The notes under the pieces are model-generated. The model had not been told where the DNA came from, did not search any database, and was given only the letters and a program-made list of their open reading frames with translations. Shown piece by piece: positions 9,927-18,541 of a stretch of 64,000 bases of DNA. How positions within the stretch are numbered: position 1 is the stretch's first letter; each line of letters opens with the position of its first letter. The DNA is taken from contig CAVTJG010000009.1 in NCBI GenBank assembly GCA_963735025.1, forward strand, positions 1,674,001-1,738,000. The letters run 5' to 3'. This DNA comes from JAABRB01 sp963735025. GTDB taxonomy: Bacteria > Pseudomonadota > Gammaproteobacteria > Burkholderiales > SG8-39. Position numbers and translations under genes: made by a program.

Positions 9927-11027
9927 CTAGCGTTCCCTGAGCGGGGCCACGCCGAACCCGGCGTCGCGTGCGCGCACGATCGCCTGGGACCGCGTCTGGA
10001 CGTCGAGCTTGCCGAAGATGCTGGTGATGTGGTTCTTAACCGTCTTCTCGGAGAGGAACAGCGCCCGGCGATCTGCTGATTGTCGATGCCTTGCGCGATG
10101 AGCTCGAGGATTTCCCGCTCGCGCTGGGTGAGCTCGCCCAGCGTGCCCGATAGTGCGCCCGCCGCCGTCGGCCGCGCCGCTTCCGGGAGGAAGGCGCGGA
10201 TTTCCTCGACGAACCGCGCCCAGGCAGGCTCGTCGGCGAGCAGGATGTGGTTGCAGCTCTGGAGCGGTGCGAATCGCGCCCCGGGGATCAGCGCGGCGAT
10301 CTGCCGGCCCTCATCGAACGGCACGCGCACGTCACGGTCGGCGTGCATGACCAGCGTCGGGCAGGTGACCTGGCGGCATAGCTCGCGGACATCCAGGTTG
10401 CCGAATCCGCTCACGATCCGGGCGGCAATCTCGGGCGACGCGGAGATCCGCTGGAGATCGTTGAACCACCGATACTGCTCGGGAGATCCTTCCGGCATGA
10501 ACTGCATGGAGAAGAACTGCCGGAATGCGGGATCCTCCTTGCCCCAGCCGACCTCGATCAGCTTGTTCATCACTTCCGCCTCGTCCCGCTCCTTCTGCGT
10601 CGTCGCGCGCGCGCTTCGACCCCGGGCGTATGCGCCATACAGGACGAGATGGGTGACGCGCTCGGGATGGCGCACGGCATATGCGATTGCGATCGGACCG
10701 CCCTGGGAGATTCCGAGCAGCGGGAAGTGCTTGAGCCCGGCGGCGTCGACAACTGCTTCCAGATCCGCAACCGCTGACTTCCAACGAAATGTCTTCGGCG
10801 TCCCGGTCGGAAAGCCCGCAACCCCGCTGGTCGTAGCGGACCAGCGTTCGATTGCGCGAAAGCTCGTCGAGCCAGTGGCGCCACACCGGGCTCTCCCAAT
10901 CGAATTCGAGGTGGGAGAGCCAATTGGCTGCCTTGACGAGCGGCGGCCCGCGGCCAACCGAGGCGTAAGCGATGCCCACGCCATCGCTGCTCGTGCAGAA
11001 CCGGATCTCCTGGTGTTCTCGCGGCAT
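9927..11027 (-). pseudogene. alpha/beta-hydrolase fused to a LuxR-type helix-turn-helix, frameshifted
   Basis: The reconstructed protein of about 365 residues starts MPREHQEIRFCTSSDGVGIA. It has an alpha/beta-hydrolase fold with nucleophile elbow LGISQGGPIA, acid residue in MHADRDVRVPF and histidine in LQSCNHILLADEP, so a complete Ser-Asp-His triad is visible. A LuxR domain follows: LTQREREILELIAQGIDNQQI, then SEKTVKNHITSIFGKLDV and a stop at 9927. Two frameshifts break it, one near 10770-10785 and one near 10057-10071 inside the helix-turn-helix. Such fusions are thought to couple a ligand-binding or hydrolytic domain to transcription. Both breaks are single-base, so the gene may be intact in the organism. 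Confidence 0.75.
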
Positions 11028-11106
11028 GATTGTTGGTTGTCTGGACTATCTCCGCAGGCGCGGCGCCAATGAACGTGGCATTCTAGCCCCGTGCGGACGC
11101 GACTGC

Positions 11107-11983
11107 TCATCCGCCGGACGTTTCCTCCGGTCTGTGGCCCACGCATCGGATCGGTGGGCGTGCGTTCTTCGAGGATGTCGCGCATACGCCACTCGATTGC
11201 CGGCTTGATGCGCGGATGGGTGAGGACGTAGAAGCGTTCCTCGCGTACCGCATCGATGACGGCGTCCGCAATATCGTCGGCGGAGAGCTTGCCGGCCATG
11301 ACGGCCTTGCGCAAGTTCGCTTCGAGGGCGCGCTGCGCATCGGACTTGGCGCTTCGGGATTTGGCAAGATCGGCGGGCCGTGTCTGCTCCGAATCGGCGA
11401 TTCCCGAGGGAAAATAGGCCGGGCACACCACCGAGCATCGCACTTTCGCACCACGCGCGACGAGATCGTGATGCAGCGATTCGGTGAGCGCCACCACCGC
11501 GTGCTTGGAGACGTTGTAGGCGGCCATTCCGGGTGGCGAAATGAGCCCGGCGACCGATGCGGTGTTCACGATGTGTCCTTCGCCGCCCTGGTCGAGCATG
11601 ATGGGCGTGAACACCCGCACGCCGTGGATCGCGCCCCACAGGTTGACGCCGAGCACCCATTCCCAGTCGGCCGTGGTGCTTTCCCAGGCGGCGCCGACCG
11701 GCGCGACGCCGGCGTTGTTGCAGACGACGTGAACGGCACCGAACGCCTCCAGCGTGCGCGCCGCCAGCGCTTCGACATCCGCGGCCTTGCGAACGTCGGT
11801 ACGCACGCCGATTGCATTCGTCCCGCCGCGCTCGAATTCAGTCACTGCGCGTGCCAGGGCGTCGGCATCCAGATCGGCGAGCACGAGATTCATCTTCGCG
11901 CCGGCGAAGCGCTGCGCGAGCGCGCTGCCGAGACCACCGGTGGCCCCCGTGATGACAGCTACGCGGCCGGCAAGATCGCGCAT
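11107..11983 (-). CDS. short-chain dehydrogenase/reductase (SDR)
   Basis: The N-terminus has the Rossmann motif VAVITGATGGLGSALAQRF (TGxxxGxG). NNAG, then the catalytic serine in IVNTASVAG and the YNVSK (YxxxK) motif complete a classical SDR NAD(P)-dependent oxidoreductase. The frame stays open through the next two genes as far as 9122, which cannot be one protein. The family usually ends 280-295 residues in. A stop at 11107 lies one base out of frame at that point, so I place the end there and suspect a small indel. It follows a 111-residue hypothetical after 16 bases. Confidence 0.8.
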
Positions 11984-11999
11984 TGGCCCGGCTCCCGGA

Positions 12000-12335
12000 T
12001 CATTCGCTGAAGAATTGTTGCCATGCAGCGGCGGCCGCTTCCGTGCCTGCCGGCGTGGCGAGAAAGCGCAGCTCGACAGGCTCCGACAGGTTATCGGTCC
12101 GCACCGCCACCCATCGAGCGGCTTCGAGCCTGAAGGCGGTGATCAGCCCGTCGCGCTCCATGGCGCGAATCGCTGCGTCGACCTCGTCGCTGCCGAGCGG
12201 ACGCGCGAGCCAGTCTTCCGCATGCGCATGCAGCGAGTGAAGCGGTTCGCGGCTGTCGCGACAGACGCTGAGCAGCGCCATCTGCAGGGTGTCGAGCGTG
12301 TGGGGCATGTTCGGACGGCGGGACGACGCGGCCAT
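12000..12335 (-). CDS. small hypothetical protein, possibly winged-helix
   Basis: A 111-residue acidic protein. The pattern LGSDEVDAAIRAMERDGLITAF followed by two short beta-like stretches (ARWVAVRTDN and ELRFLATPAG) resembles a small winged-helix DNA-binding domain, but I do not recognise a named family. An internal ATG at 12308 (MPHTLDTLQMALL) is an equally good start. It precedes the SDR by 16 bases on the same strand and may regulate that cluster. Confidence 0.6.
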   Translation of the reverse strand: MAASSRRPNMPHTLDTLQMALLSVCRDSREPLHSLHAHAEDWLARPLGSDEVDAAIRAMERDGLITAFRLEAARWVAVRTDNLSEPVELRFLATPAGTEAAAAAWQQFFSE

Positions 12336-12376
12336 GATACCTCTGGGATGGGCTGATCAAGTCATCGCCCGCCCCC

Positions 12377-12463
12377 CGATGACACCCTCGGGGGCAGGGC
12401 CGCGGGGATCCAGTAAGCACTTGAGCGAATTCAGACTGGATTCCCGCGTTCGCGGGAATGACG
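12377..12463 (+). repeat. REP/BIME-like paired hairpin element, copy 2
   Basis: It shares with copy 1 the run CGGGGATCCAGTA, a spacer of about 25 bases, and TGGATTCCCGCGTTCGCGGG ending in AATG. It lies just upstream of the small hypothetical, between it and the plus-strand hypothetical at 12695. Such elements are dispersed in betaproteobacterial intergenic regions and can act as terminators or stabilise mRNA ends. Confidence 0.75.
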
Positions 12464-12694
12464 GACTACTACATGGTTCCCACTGAAAGCGCAGGATCGG
12501 GCACACCAGGGCGATGCGGGCCGGCAATGCCGGGGGCGGCGCCGCGGATTCCAGCCGGGCCGTATTCCGGGTTTGGCCGCCGGCTGTGACGGATTCCGTG
12601 GTCCGGAGCCGGAAAGCTGAAGCACAATGGCATATTCGGAGCGCCGCCGCGCCCGGTTGCCACGCGTCGGGGGGGCCGGCAGGGGAGAACAAAA

Positions 12695-13156
12695 ATGGCA
12701 GAAGTGCAGGGACACAGGGCATTCAACCCGGAGCTGATCGACAGCCTGGCGCGGATCATTCAGCCGTATGCGGGAGCGTATTCGCTCACGCTGGTGCGGC
12801 GTTCGGCACGTGCCGCGCGCGATCCACAGGGCCTCTGCCACGCGGTGGCCGCGCGCATCAACGACGACGATAGCCGCCGTGACTTCCTGCGCCGCGCGTA
12901 TGCCGCGGCCGGATTGCCCAAGGCGCCGTACGATCGGCGCGAGTCGCTGCGTCCCCGACCGGTCGATTCGGCGATCGAGCGGCGCGCGCGCGAAGCACTG
13001 CTCGACGCGGTCGCGAGCTATGCGCGGGGTCTCATCGTGCTCGAGACCGGTCGGGCGAAAAGCGCCCGGGATTTCGTCCAGCGCCTGGCCGAGCACATTC
13101 CCAGCGCGGCCGCGCGCGAGATGTTCCTCGCAAAGTTCCGCTCCAGCGGACGCTGA
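12695..13156 (+). CDS. hypothetical protein, 153 residues
   Basis: A soluble, mostly helical protein that starts MAEVQGHRAFNPELIDSLAR, with an AGGGGAG ribosome binding site eight bases upstream. Notable stretches are IQPYAGAYSLTLVRRSARA and SYARGLIVLETGRAKSARDF. I do not recognise the family. It is convergent with the Fpg-family gene, with only four bases between the two stops. Confidence 0.65.
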   Translation: MAEVQGHRAFNPELIDSLARIIQPYAGAYSLTLVRRSARAARDPQGLCHAVAARINDDDSRRDFLRRAYAAAGLPKAPYDRRESLRPRPVDSAIERRAREALLDAVASYARGLIVLETGRAKSARDFVQRLAEHIPSAAAREMFLAKFRSSGR

Positions 13157-13160
13157 GCCG

Positions 13161-14045
13161 CTAGCCTAGCTCGTCGATATTGCGCGGCCAGCTTTTGCGC
13201 AGCAGGCGGGAGAGCGCGCGGTCGGCAAGCACCACGCCGCCGGTCTGGCAGCGCGCACAGTAGTTCGTCTCGTTTTCCGCGTACCGGATGCGCTGCACCG
13301 GGGCGCCGCACGCCGGGCAGGGCTTGCCGAATTTGCCGTGCACGGCCATTTCGGGTCGGAATGCCGTGACGTTCTCGGGAAATGCGTCGCCCGCCTGCGC
13401 GCGGAGCCGCCCGGACCACTCGGTCAGGACTTCGACCGTCGCGCGATGCACGCGAGATACTTCCTCCGGCGCCAGTTTTTGCGTGAGCGCGAGCGGTGAC
13501 AGCCGGGCGCGGTGCAGGATCTCGTCGGAATACGCGTTGCCGATGCCGCTGAACAGGCGTGGATCGGTGAGCGCGCGTTTCAGCGTGTGATTCTCCGCGA
13601 CGAGGCGCGCCGCGAATGCCGCCGGATCGGCACCCAGCGGCTCGAGACCGCCGGGATTCATTGCGGAGAGCGCGGCTTCGTCGGCGAGGAGGTGGAGCGA
13701 AGCGCGCTTCTTCGTGCCGGCTTCCGTGAACACCACCGAGCCGTCGGGAAAGTCGAGCGCGGCCAGCGTGATTCGTCCCGGCAGCCGGGCGCCCGACGGC
13801 ACCCAGCGGAGCCGCCCGGCGACCATGAGATGCAGGACGAGAAACAATCCACCGTCCAGCGCGAGGACCACACGCTTGCCGAGCCGGCGGACGCCGGTGA
13901 TTCGGCGGCCTTCGGCCGCGGCAATCGGCGGTACTGCAGTGCGCAGGACGAACGGACTGACGAGCCGCACGCGGGTCAGCGACTGGCCGACGACCCTTCG
14001 CTCGAGCGCCTCGACGTAGACCGTGATGTCCGGAAGCTCGGGCAC
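13161..14045 (-). CDS. Fpg/Nei-family DNA glycosylase
   Basis: This base-excision repair enzyme removes oxidised bases and cleaves the abasic site. It starts MPELPD, so Pro2 (the Schiff-base nucleophile) and Glu3 are present. RLGKRVVLAL supplies the conserved lysine near position 57. The helix-two-turn-helix region includes RLFSGIGNAYSDEIL. The C-terminal zinc finger has cysteines in CPACG and CARCQTGG. It differs from classical MutM, which begins MPELPEVE, and lacks a basic extension after the finger beyond a short tail (LLRKSWPRNIDELG). At 294 residues it is normal in length. It may be a paralogue of MutM rather than MutM itself. Confidence 0.9.
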   Translation of the reverse strand: MPELPDITVYVEALERRVVGQSLTRVRLVSPFVLRTAVPPIAAAEGRRITGVRRLGKRVVLALDGGLFLVLHLMVAGRLRWVPSGARLPGRITLAALDFPDGSVVFTEAGTKKRASLHLLADEAALSAMNPGGLEPLGADPAAFAARLVAENHTLKRALTDPRLFSGIGNAYSDEILHRARLSPLALTQKLAPEEVSRVHRATVEVLTEWSGRLRAQAGDAFPENVTAFRPEMAVHGKFGKPCPACGAPVQRIRYAENETNYCARCQTGGVVLADRALSRLLRKSWPRNIDELG

Positions 14046-14060
14046 GCTACGTGGCCGGTC

Positions 14061-15053
14061 TCAGCGCTTCGGTACCGGCATGCCCGCGCGGATCCGGGCG
14101 GAGAAATCGTCTGCGCTGCCGGCCGCGTTTGCGCGCGCGTTAACGTGCGCACGCTGCTTGAGCTCCCGGAATGGAATGCTCTCGTCGAGGTAGCCAAGCT
14201 CGTAGAGGTACTCGGGAAAAAGCCCGGAGGCGAGGATCTTCCAGCTCCTCGGTATCAGACTGGGGTTTGCCCGGGTGTGCATCACGATCACCGTGGTGCA
14301 GTTCGTCGTGAGCGTGTTGTAGAACTCGGGGTGCTCGACCAGGTGGTTCATGGCGTGGAGATAGTCGGTGAACAGCCGCCGGGCGCCGTCCGGTTTCGCG
14401 TCGGTGCGGTAGACGTAGACGTCCTCGGGCGGCCGCCGGTGGTTCGTGCGCACGCCGATCAGGTCGCGCTCGGTCGCCACGACGTAGACGATCTCGTACT
14501 GGCGGAAGAAACCCGCCAGGGTGGAGTACTCCTCGCTTTTCTCTTTGCGGGTTTCGATCGAGACGGCGATCTGCTCGCCGTCCGCGAATCCGAAGCTCAG
14601 GAACAGGTGCGCGATGAGCTCGCCCGACCAGTAGGAGCTCACGACGTCAATGGTCCGGATGTCGTTGAGGTCCACCGTCCGGTCGATGTAGCGGGGGGTG
14701 AAATCGGTCTCGGTCCGGTACTCGAAGTCGCGGATGTTGTGGATCGTGACCTTGTCCCCGTCGAACGTCGCGTAGGCCAGCTTCGCCACCTCGGGCTGCC
14801 AGTCCCGATCGTTCGATGGCGCGATCGATAGCCACCATCCGAGCACTCCGGCGAACATCACGCCGACTACGATCAGCGCAGCGAGACCGCGCAGCCGCCA
14901 CGCGGCAATGAGCGCCACAAGCGGCGGGCCGAGCGCGAGTGCGAGCCTCGCCCACTCGGGAGTGAGACCCGATGCGTAATAGAGGGCGAGCGCCGACCAG
15001 CCGATCGCGAGCGCACCCGCGATCCATAACAATCCTCTGAGCAGTCGTCGCAT
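14061..15053 (-). CDS. DUF4105 membrane protein
   Basis: A 330-residue protein with three hydrophobic segments in the first 95 residues (LLWIAGALAIGWSALALYY, a second around 40-70 and LIVVGVMFAGVLGWWLSIA), followed by a soluble domain. The conserved parts are FDGDKVTIHNIRDFEYRTE, SYWSGELIAHLFLSFGF and LTTNCTTVIVMHTR, which are characteristic of DUF4105, a family with a papain-like arrangement of Cys and His. The likely location is the inner membrane with a periplasmic domain. The biochemical role is not established. It starts 38 bases beyond the repeat that follows gcvP, on the same strand, with 15 bases to the glycosylase. Confidence 0.85.
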   Translation of the reverse strand: MRRLLRGLLWIAGALAIGWSALALYYASGLTPEWARLALALGPPLVALIAAWRLRGLAALIVVGVMFAGVLGWWLSIAPSNDRDWQPEVAKLAYATFDGDKVTIHNIRDFEYRTETDFTPRYIDRTVDLNDIRTIDVVSSYWSGELIAHLFLSFGFADGEQIAVSIETRKEKSEEYSTLAGFFRQYEIVYVVATERDLIGVRTNHRRPPEDVYVYRTDAKPDGARRLFTDYLHAMNHLVEHPEFYNTLTTNCTTVIVMHTRANPSLIPRSWKILASGLFPEYLYELGYLDESIPFRELKQRAHVNARANAAGSADDFSARIRAGMPVPKR

Positions 15054-15090
15054 CTATCCTTGCTCCGGCGCTTGGCATCGTCCGGCCACG

Positions 15091-15171
15091 TCATTCCCGC
15101 GGAAGCGGGAATCCAGATTCGACGCATGCTGTTTCGTAGGCATAGTGGATCCCCGCCTGCGCGGGGATGAC
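15091..15171 (-). repeat. REP/BIME-like paired hairpin element, copy 3 (inverted)
   Basis: It reads CATTCCCGCGGAAGCGGGAA, then TCCA, a spacer of about 35 bases and GGATCCCCGCCTGCGCGGGG ending in ATGA. This is the reverse complement of the arrangement in copies 1 and 2. It lies two bases past the gcvP stop codon, a position where it could serve as terminator or mRNA 3' end protector. Confidence 0.8.
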
Positions 15172-15172
15172 C

Positions 15173-18058
15173 TCATTCCGTAGAAGCTTCGTAGATGTCG
15201 ATCGGCGGACAGGTGCAGACGAAGTGGCGATCGCCGTACACCTGATCCAGCCGTTTCACCGCCGGCCAGAACTTTGTTTCCCGCAACGATGGAAGCGGGA
15301 AGGCCGCCTCCTCGCGCGTGTAGGCGTGCGACCAGTCACCCGCGATCTCGACCGCTGTGTGCGGAGCATTCTTGACGGGGTTGTCGATGCGGTCCCATCC
15401 GCCGCGCCGGATTCGCTCGAGCTCGCCGTGAATGGCGATCATGGCGTCGCAGAAGCGATCGAGCTCGCGCAGGCTCTCGCTCTCGGTGGGCTCGACCATC
15501 AGCGTGTCCGGCACCGGGAACGAGAGGGTCGGCGCGTGAAAGCCGTAGTCCATCAGCCGCTTCGCGATGTCCTCGGCGGTCACGCCGTAGGTATCCTTGA
15601 ACGAGCGGGTGTCGAGAATGCACTCGTGCGCGACATGGCCGCCCGCGCCGGTATAGAGAATCGGAAAGCGCGACTGCAGGCGCCGGGCGACATAGTTCGC
15701 ATTGAGAATCGCCACCTCGCTCGCTTTGCGGACCCCCGCTGCGCCCATCATGCGCAGATACATCCACGAGATCGCGATGATGAGGGGGCTGCCGAATGGC
15801 GCGGAGCCGACCGTTCCGTTTTGTGCAGCGAGGCCCGGCTCCGGGACCACCGGATGGCAGGGCAGGTGCGGGGCGAGATGTGCCGCCACGCCGATAGGGC
15901 CCATCCCGGGTCCGCCTCCGCCATGTGGAATGCAGAATGTCTTGTGCAAGTTGATGTGGCACACGTCGGCGCCGAAGTCGCCCGGGCGCGCGAGCCCCGC
16001 GAGCGCGTTCAGGTTCGCGCCGTCCATGTAGATCTGCCCACCGGCATCGTGAACGAGCGCGCAGATGTCCCGCACCGCCTGCTCGAAGACACCGTGCGTC
16101 GAAGGGTAGGTGATCATCACCGCGCCGAGCCGCTCGCCGTGCTGCGCCACCTTGTTCTTCAGGTCGCCGACGTCCACGTTGCCGTGCGCATCGCAGGCGA
16201 CGACCACGACCCGCATGCCGGCCATGGTCGCGGAAGCCGGGTTGGTGCCATGCGCGGACGACGGAATGAGGCAGACGTCGCGCGCGGCGTCGCCGCGCGA
16301 TGCGTGATAGTTGCGAATCGCGATCAATCCGGTGTATTCCCCGTTCGCGCCGGAGTTGGGCTGGAAGGACATGCGCGCGAGCCCGGTGATCTCGGCGAGC
16401 GCGGCGGACATCTGATCCAGCAATTCTGCATAGCCACGCGCCTGCTCGAGCGGGACGAACGGGTGGATGGCGGCGAACTCGGGCCAGGAGACTGGCGCCA
16501 TCTCGGCTGCCGCGTTGAGCTTCATCGTGCAGGAGCCGAGCGGGATCATTCCGTGCGTGAGCGAGTAGTCGCGATTCTCGAGGCGCTTGAGGTAGCGCAT
16601 CATCTCGGTCTCGCTCCGGTAGCGGTTGAAGACCGGATGCACGAGAATCGCATCGCTCCGCCGCAGTCCGGCCGGAATCGCCTCGGACCCGGTGGCGAGC
16701 GCCTGCGCGCGCTCGTGTACATTCGCATGATGGCCGGTCAGCGCCCAGGCAATGTCCGCAACGTCCTCGATGGTGGTGGTCTCGTCGAGCGCCGCGCCGA
16801 CCCGGTTGGCGCCGATCCAGCGCAGATTGATGCGCTTCGTGGCCGCGAGCTTGCGGACGTTCGACTGCGTGGAGCCCACGTCGAACATGACCGTGTCGAA
16901 GTAGTCCATCGACTCCGGCTCGAGCGACATGTTCACCGAGAGCGCGAGCAGCCGTGCCATGAAGTGCGTGCGCAGCGCGATCCGGCGCAGCCCCTCGGGA
17001 CCGTGGTAGATCGCGTAGCAGGCGGCGATGTTGGCGAGCAGCACCTGCGACGTGCAGATGTTGCTGGTGGCCTTCTCGCGCCGGATGTGCTGCTCGCGAG
17101 TCTGCAGCGCCATGCGGTAGGCGACGTTGCCGGCGACGTCTTTCGCGACGCCGATGATCCGGCCCGGCATCTGGCGCAGGAGCTCGGTGCGCGCCGCCAT
17201 GAAACCCGCGTGCGGCCCGCCGTACCCGACCGGCACGCCAAAGCGCTGCGCCGAGCCGATCGCCACGTCGGCGCCCAGGGCGCCCGGCGACTTGAGAAGC
17301 ACGAGAGCAAGCGGGTCGACGCCTAGCGAGACCAATCCCTGTGCGGCGTGTACGCGCTCGATTTCGTTCGAGTGGTCGCGAACCCTCCCGTACGTGTCGG
17401 GATACTGCAGGTGCGCACCGAACACCCGTGCCGGATCGAGGTCGCGCGCGGGATCGCCCACCACGATCGGGATGCCGAGCCATTTCGCGCGCGTCCCGAT
17501 CACCGCGATCACCTGCGGGTGGCACGCTGCGTCGACGAAGAACCCCGCGGCCTTGCTCTTCGCCGCGCGGCGCATCATGGTCATCGCCTCACCCGCCGCG
17601 GTTGCCTCGTCGAGCAGCGATGCGCTCGCCACCGGCAGGCCGGTCAGGTCGATCAGCATCTGCTGGAAAGCGAGCAGCATCTCGAGCCGGCCTTGCGCGA
17701 TCTCCGCCTGATAGGGTGTGTACGCGGTGTACCAGCCGGGGTTCTCCAGCACGTTGCGCTGGATCACCGCCGGGAGCAGCGTGCCGGCGTACCCCATGCC
17801 GATGAAGCTGCGCCAGACTTGATTTTGTGCTGCGATACGCCCGAGCTCCGCGAGCGCGGCCGCTTCGCCGATCGGAGGGCGCAGGTCGAGATCGTGTGCG
17901 AGGCGGATCGATGCGGGCACTACAGCGTCGATCAGCGCGGCGCGCGAGCCGACTCCGAGTACTTTGAGCATCGCCTGCTCGTCCGCTGAGCTCGGACCGA
18001 GATGCCGTGCGTGAAACTCGTTACGGCCGAGAAGCTCGTCGAGCGACGGGTCCGTCAC
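15173..18058 (-). CDS. gcvP: glycine dehydrogenase (decarboxylating), P protein
   Basis: This PLP enzyme of the glycine cleavage system decarboxylates glycine and passes the aminomethyl group to lipoyl-GcvH. It is 961 residues, the usual length of the single-chain form. I start it at the GTG at 18058, two bases after the gcvH stop, because the family's N-terminus begins here (LDELLGRNEFHARHLGPSS) and upstream translation overlaps gcvH. The PLP lysine lies in NLHKTFCIPHGGGGPG. Other conserved stretches are AHGTNPASATMAGM and PLGSCTMKLNAAAEM. It is the last gene of the gcvT-gcvH-gcvP operon and ends next to a repeat element. Confidence 0.96.
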   Translation of the reverse strand: MTDPSLDELLGRNEFHARHLGPSSADEQAMLKVLGVGSRAALIDAVVPASIRLAHDLDLRPPIGEAAALAELGRIAAQNQVWRSFIGMGYAGTLLPAVIQRNVLENPGWYTAYTPYQAEIAQGRLEMLLAFQQMLIDLTGLPVASASLLDEATAAGEAMTMMRRAAKSKAAGFFVDAACHPQVIAVIGTRAKWLGIPIVVGDPARDLDPARVFGAHLQYPDTYGRVRDHSNEIERVHAAQGLVSLGVDPLALVLLKSPGALGADVAIGSAQRFGVPVGYGGPHAGFMAARTELLRQMPGRIIGVAKDVAGNVAYRMALQTREQHIRREKATSNICTSQVLLANIAACYAIYHGPEGLRRIALRTHFMARLLALSVNMSLEPESMDYFDTVMFDVGSTQSNVRKLAATKRINLRWIGANRVGAALDETTTIEDVADIAWALTGHHANVHERAQALATGSEAIPAGLRRSDAILVHPVFNRYRSETEMMRYLKRLENRDYSLTHGMIPLGSCTMKLNAAAEMAPVSWPEFAAIHPFVPLEQARGYAELLDQMSAALAEITGLARMSFQPNSGANGEYTGLIAIRNYHASRGDAARDVCLIPSSAHGTNPASATMAGMRVVVVACDAHGNVDVGDLKNKVAQHGERLGAVMITYPSTHGVFEQAVRDICALVHDAGGQIYMDGANLNALAGLARPGDFGADVCHINLHKTFCIPHGGGGPGMGPIGVAAHLAPHLPCHPVVPEPGLAAQNGTVGSAPFGSPLIIAISWMYLRMMGAAGVRKASEVAILNANYVARRLQSRFPILYTGAGGHVAHECILDTRSFKDTYGVTAEDIAKRLMDYGFHAPTLSFPVPDTLMVEPTESESLRELDRFCDAMIAIHGELERIRRGGWDRIDNPVKNAPHTAVEIAGDWSHAYTREEAAFPLPSLRETKFWPAVKRLDQVYGDRHFVCTCPPIDIYEASTE

Positions 18059-18060
18059 GC

Positions 18061-18453
18061 TCAGCCCTCCGCGGCTTCCTCGACGCCCTTGCGATAGGTG
18101 GCGGCGTCCAGGAGCGTGCCGAGATCGGCCGGGTTGGCTGGCTTGAGCTTGTAGAGCCACGCGCCGTAAGGGTCCTGATTCACCTGCTCGGGCGCATCGA
18201 CCACGGCCTGGTTTCCCGCAGTCACTTCGCCGGCGACCGGCGCATAGACGTCGGACGCCGCCTTGACCGATTCGACAACGCAGCACGCCTCGTTCTGCGC
18301 CACCTTGCGCCCTGATTCGGGCAGCTCGATGAACACGAGGTCACCGAGCGCGGCTTGCGCGTGGTCCGTGATGCCGATGGTCACCGTGCCGTCGGGCTCC
18401 GTGCGTACCCATTCGTGTTCCGCCGTGTATTTGAGATTTTCAGGGAGATTCAT
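18061..18453 (-). CDS. gcvH: glycine cleavage system H protein
   Basis: A 130-residue lipoyl carrier protein. The lipoylated lysine is in VVESVKAASDVYAP, the invariant site of the family. The N-terminus MNLPENLKYTAEHEWVR is also typical. It shuttles the aminomethyl group between GcvP and GcvT. A purine-rich GGAG lies a few bases upstream of the start. It is 88 bases downstream of gcvT, with a hairpin in the gap, and two bases upstream of gcvP. Confidence 0.97.
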   Translation of the reverse strand: MNLPENLKYTAEHEWVRTEPDGTVTIGITDHAQAALGDLVFIELPESGRKVAQNEACCVVESVKAASDVYAPVAGEVTAGNQAVVDAPEQVNQDPYGAWLYKLKPANPADLGTLLDAATYRKGVEEAAEG

Positions 18454-18495
18454 TCATAGTCTCCAGGGGAGGAGTTGCGCAGTGATGCCGGGTAT

Positions 18496-18522
18496 TTTCC
18501 CCTCCTCTCCGAGGAGGGGAAA
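18496..18522 (-). terminator. perfect 12-bp hairpin between gcvT and gcvH
   Basis: TTTCCCCTCCTC, a three-base loop and GAGGAGGGGAAA form a perfect inverted repeat, followed on both sides by short T/A-rich stretches. It lies between two genes of one operon. It could be an attenuator, a weak terminator or an mRNA processing site that lets gcvT and gcvHP be expressed at different levels. Confidence 0.55.
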
Positions 18523-18541
18523 TTTCATTTCTTCTCGGCTC

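Noticed and set aside
9122..11983. One 953-residue open frame spanning SDR, hydrolase-LuxR and ferritin-like domains
   Set aside because: The domains have their own starts and ribosome binding sites and only parts of each are in this frame. The long frame results from missing stops in GC-rich DNA plus indels, not a real fusion.
15167..17326. 719-residue plus-strand frame opposite gcvP
   Set aside because: It is an antisense shadow of a strongly conserved gene. The translation is rich in Arg, His and Asp and has no family resemblance.
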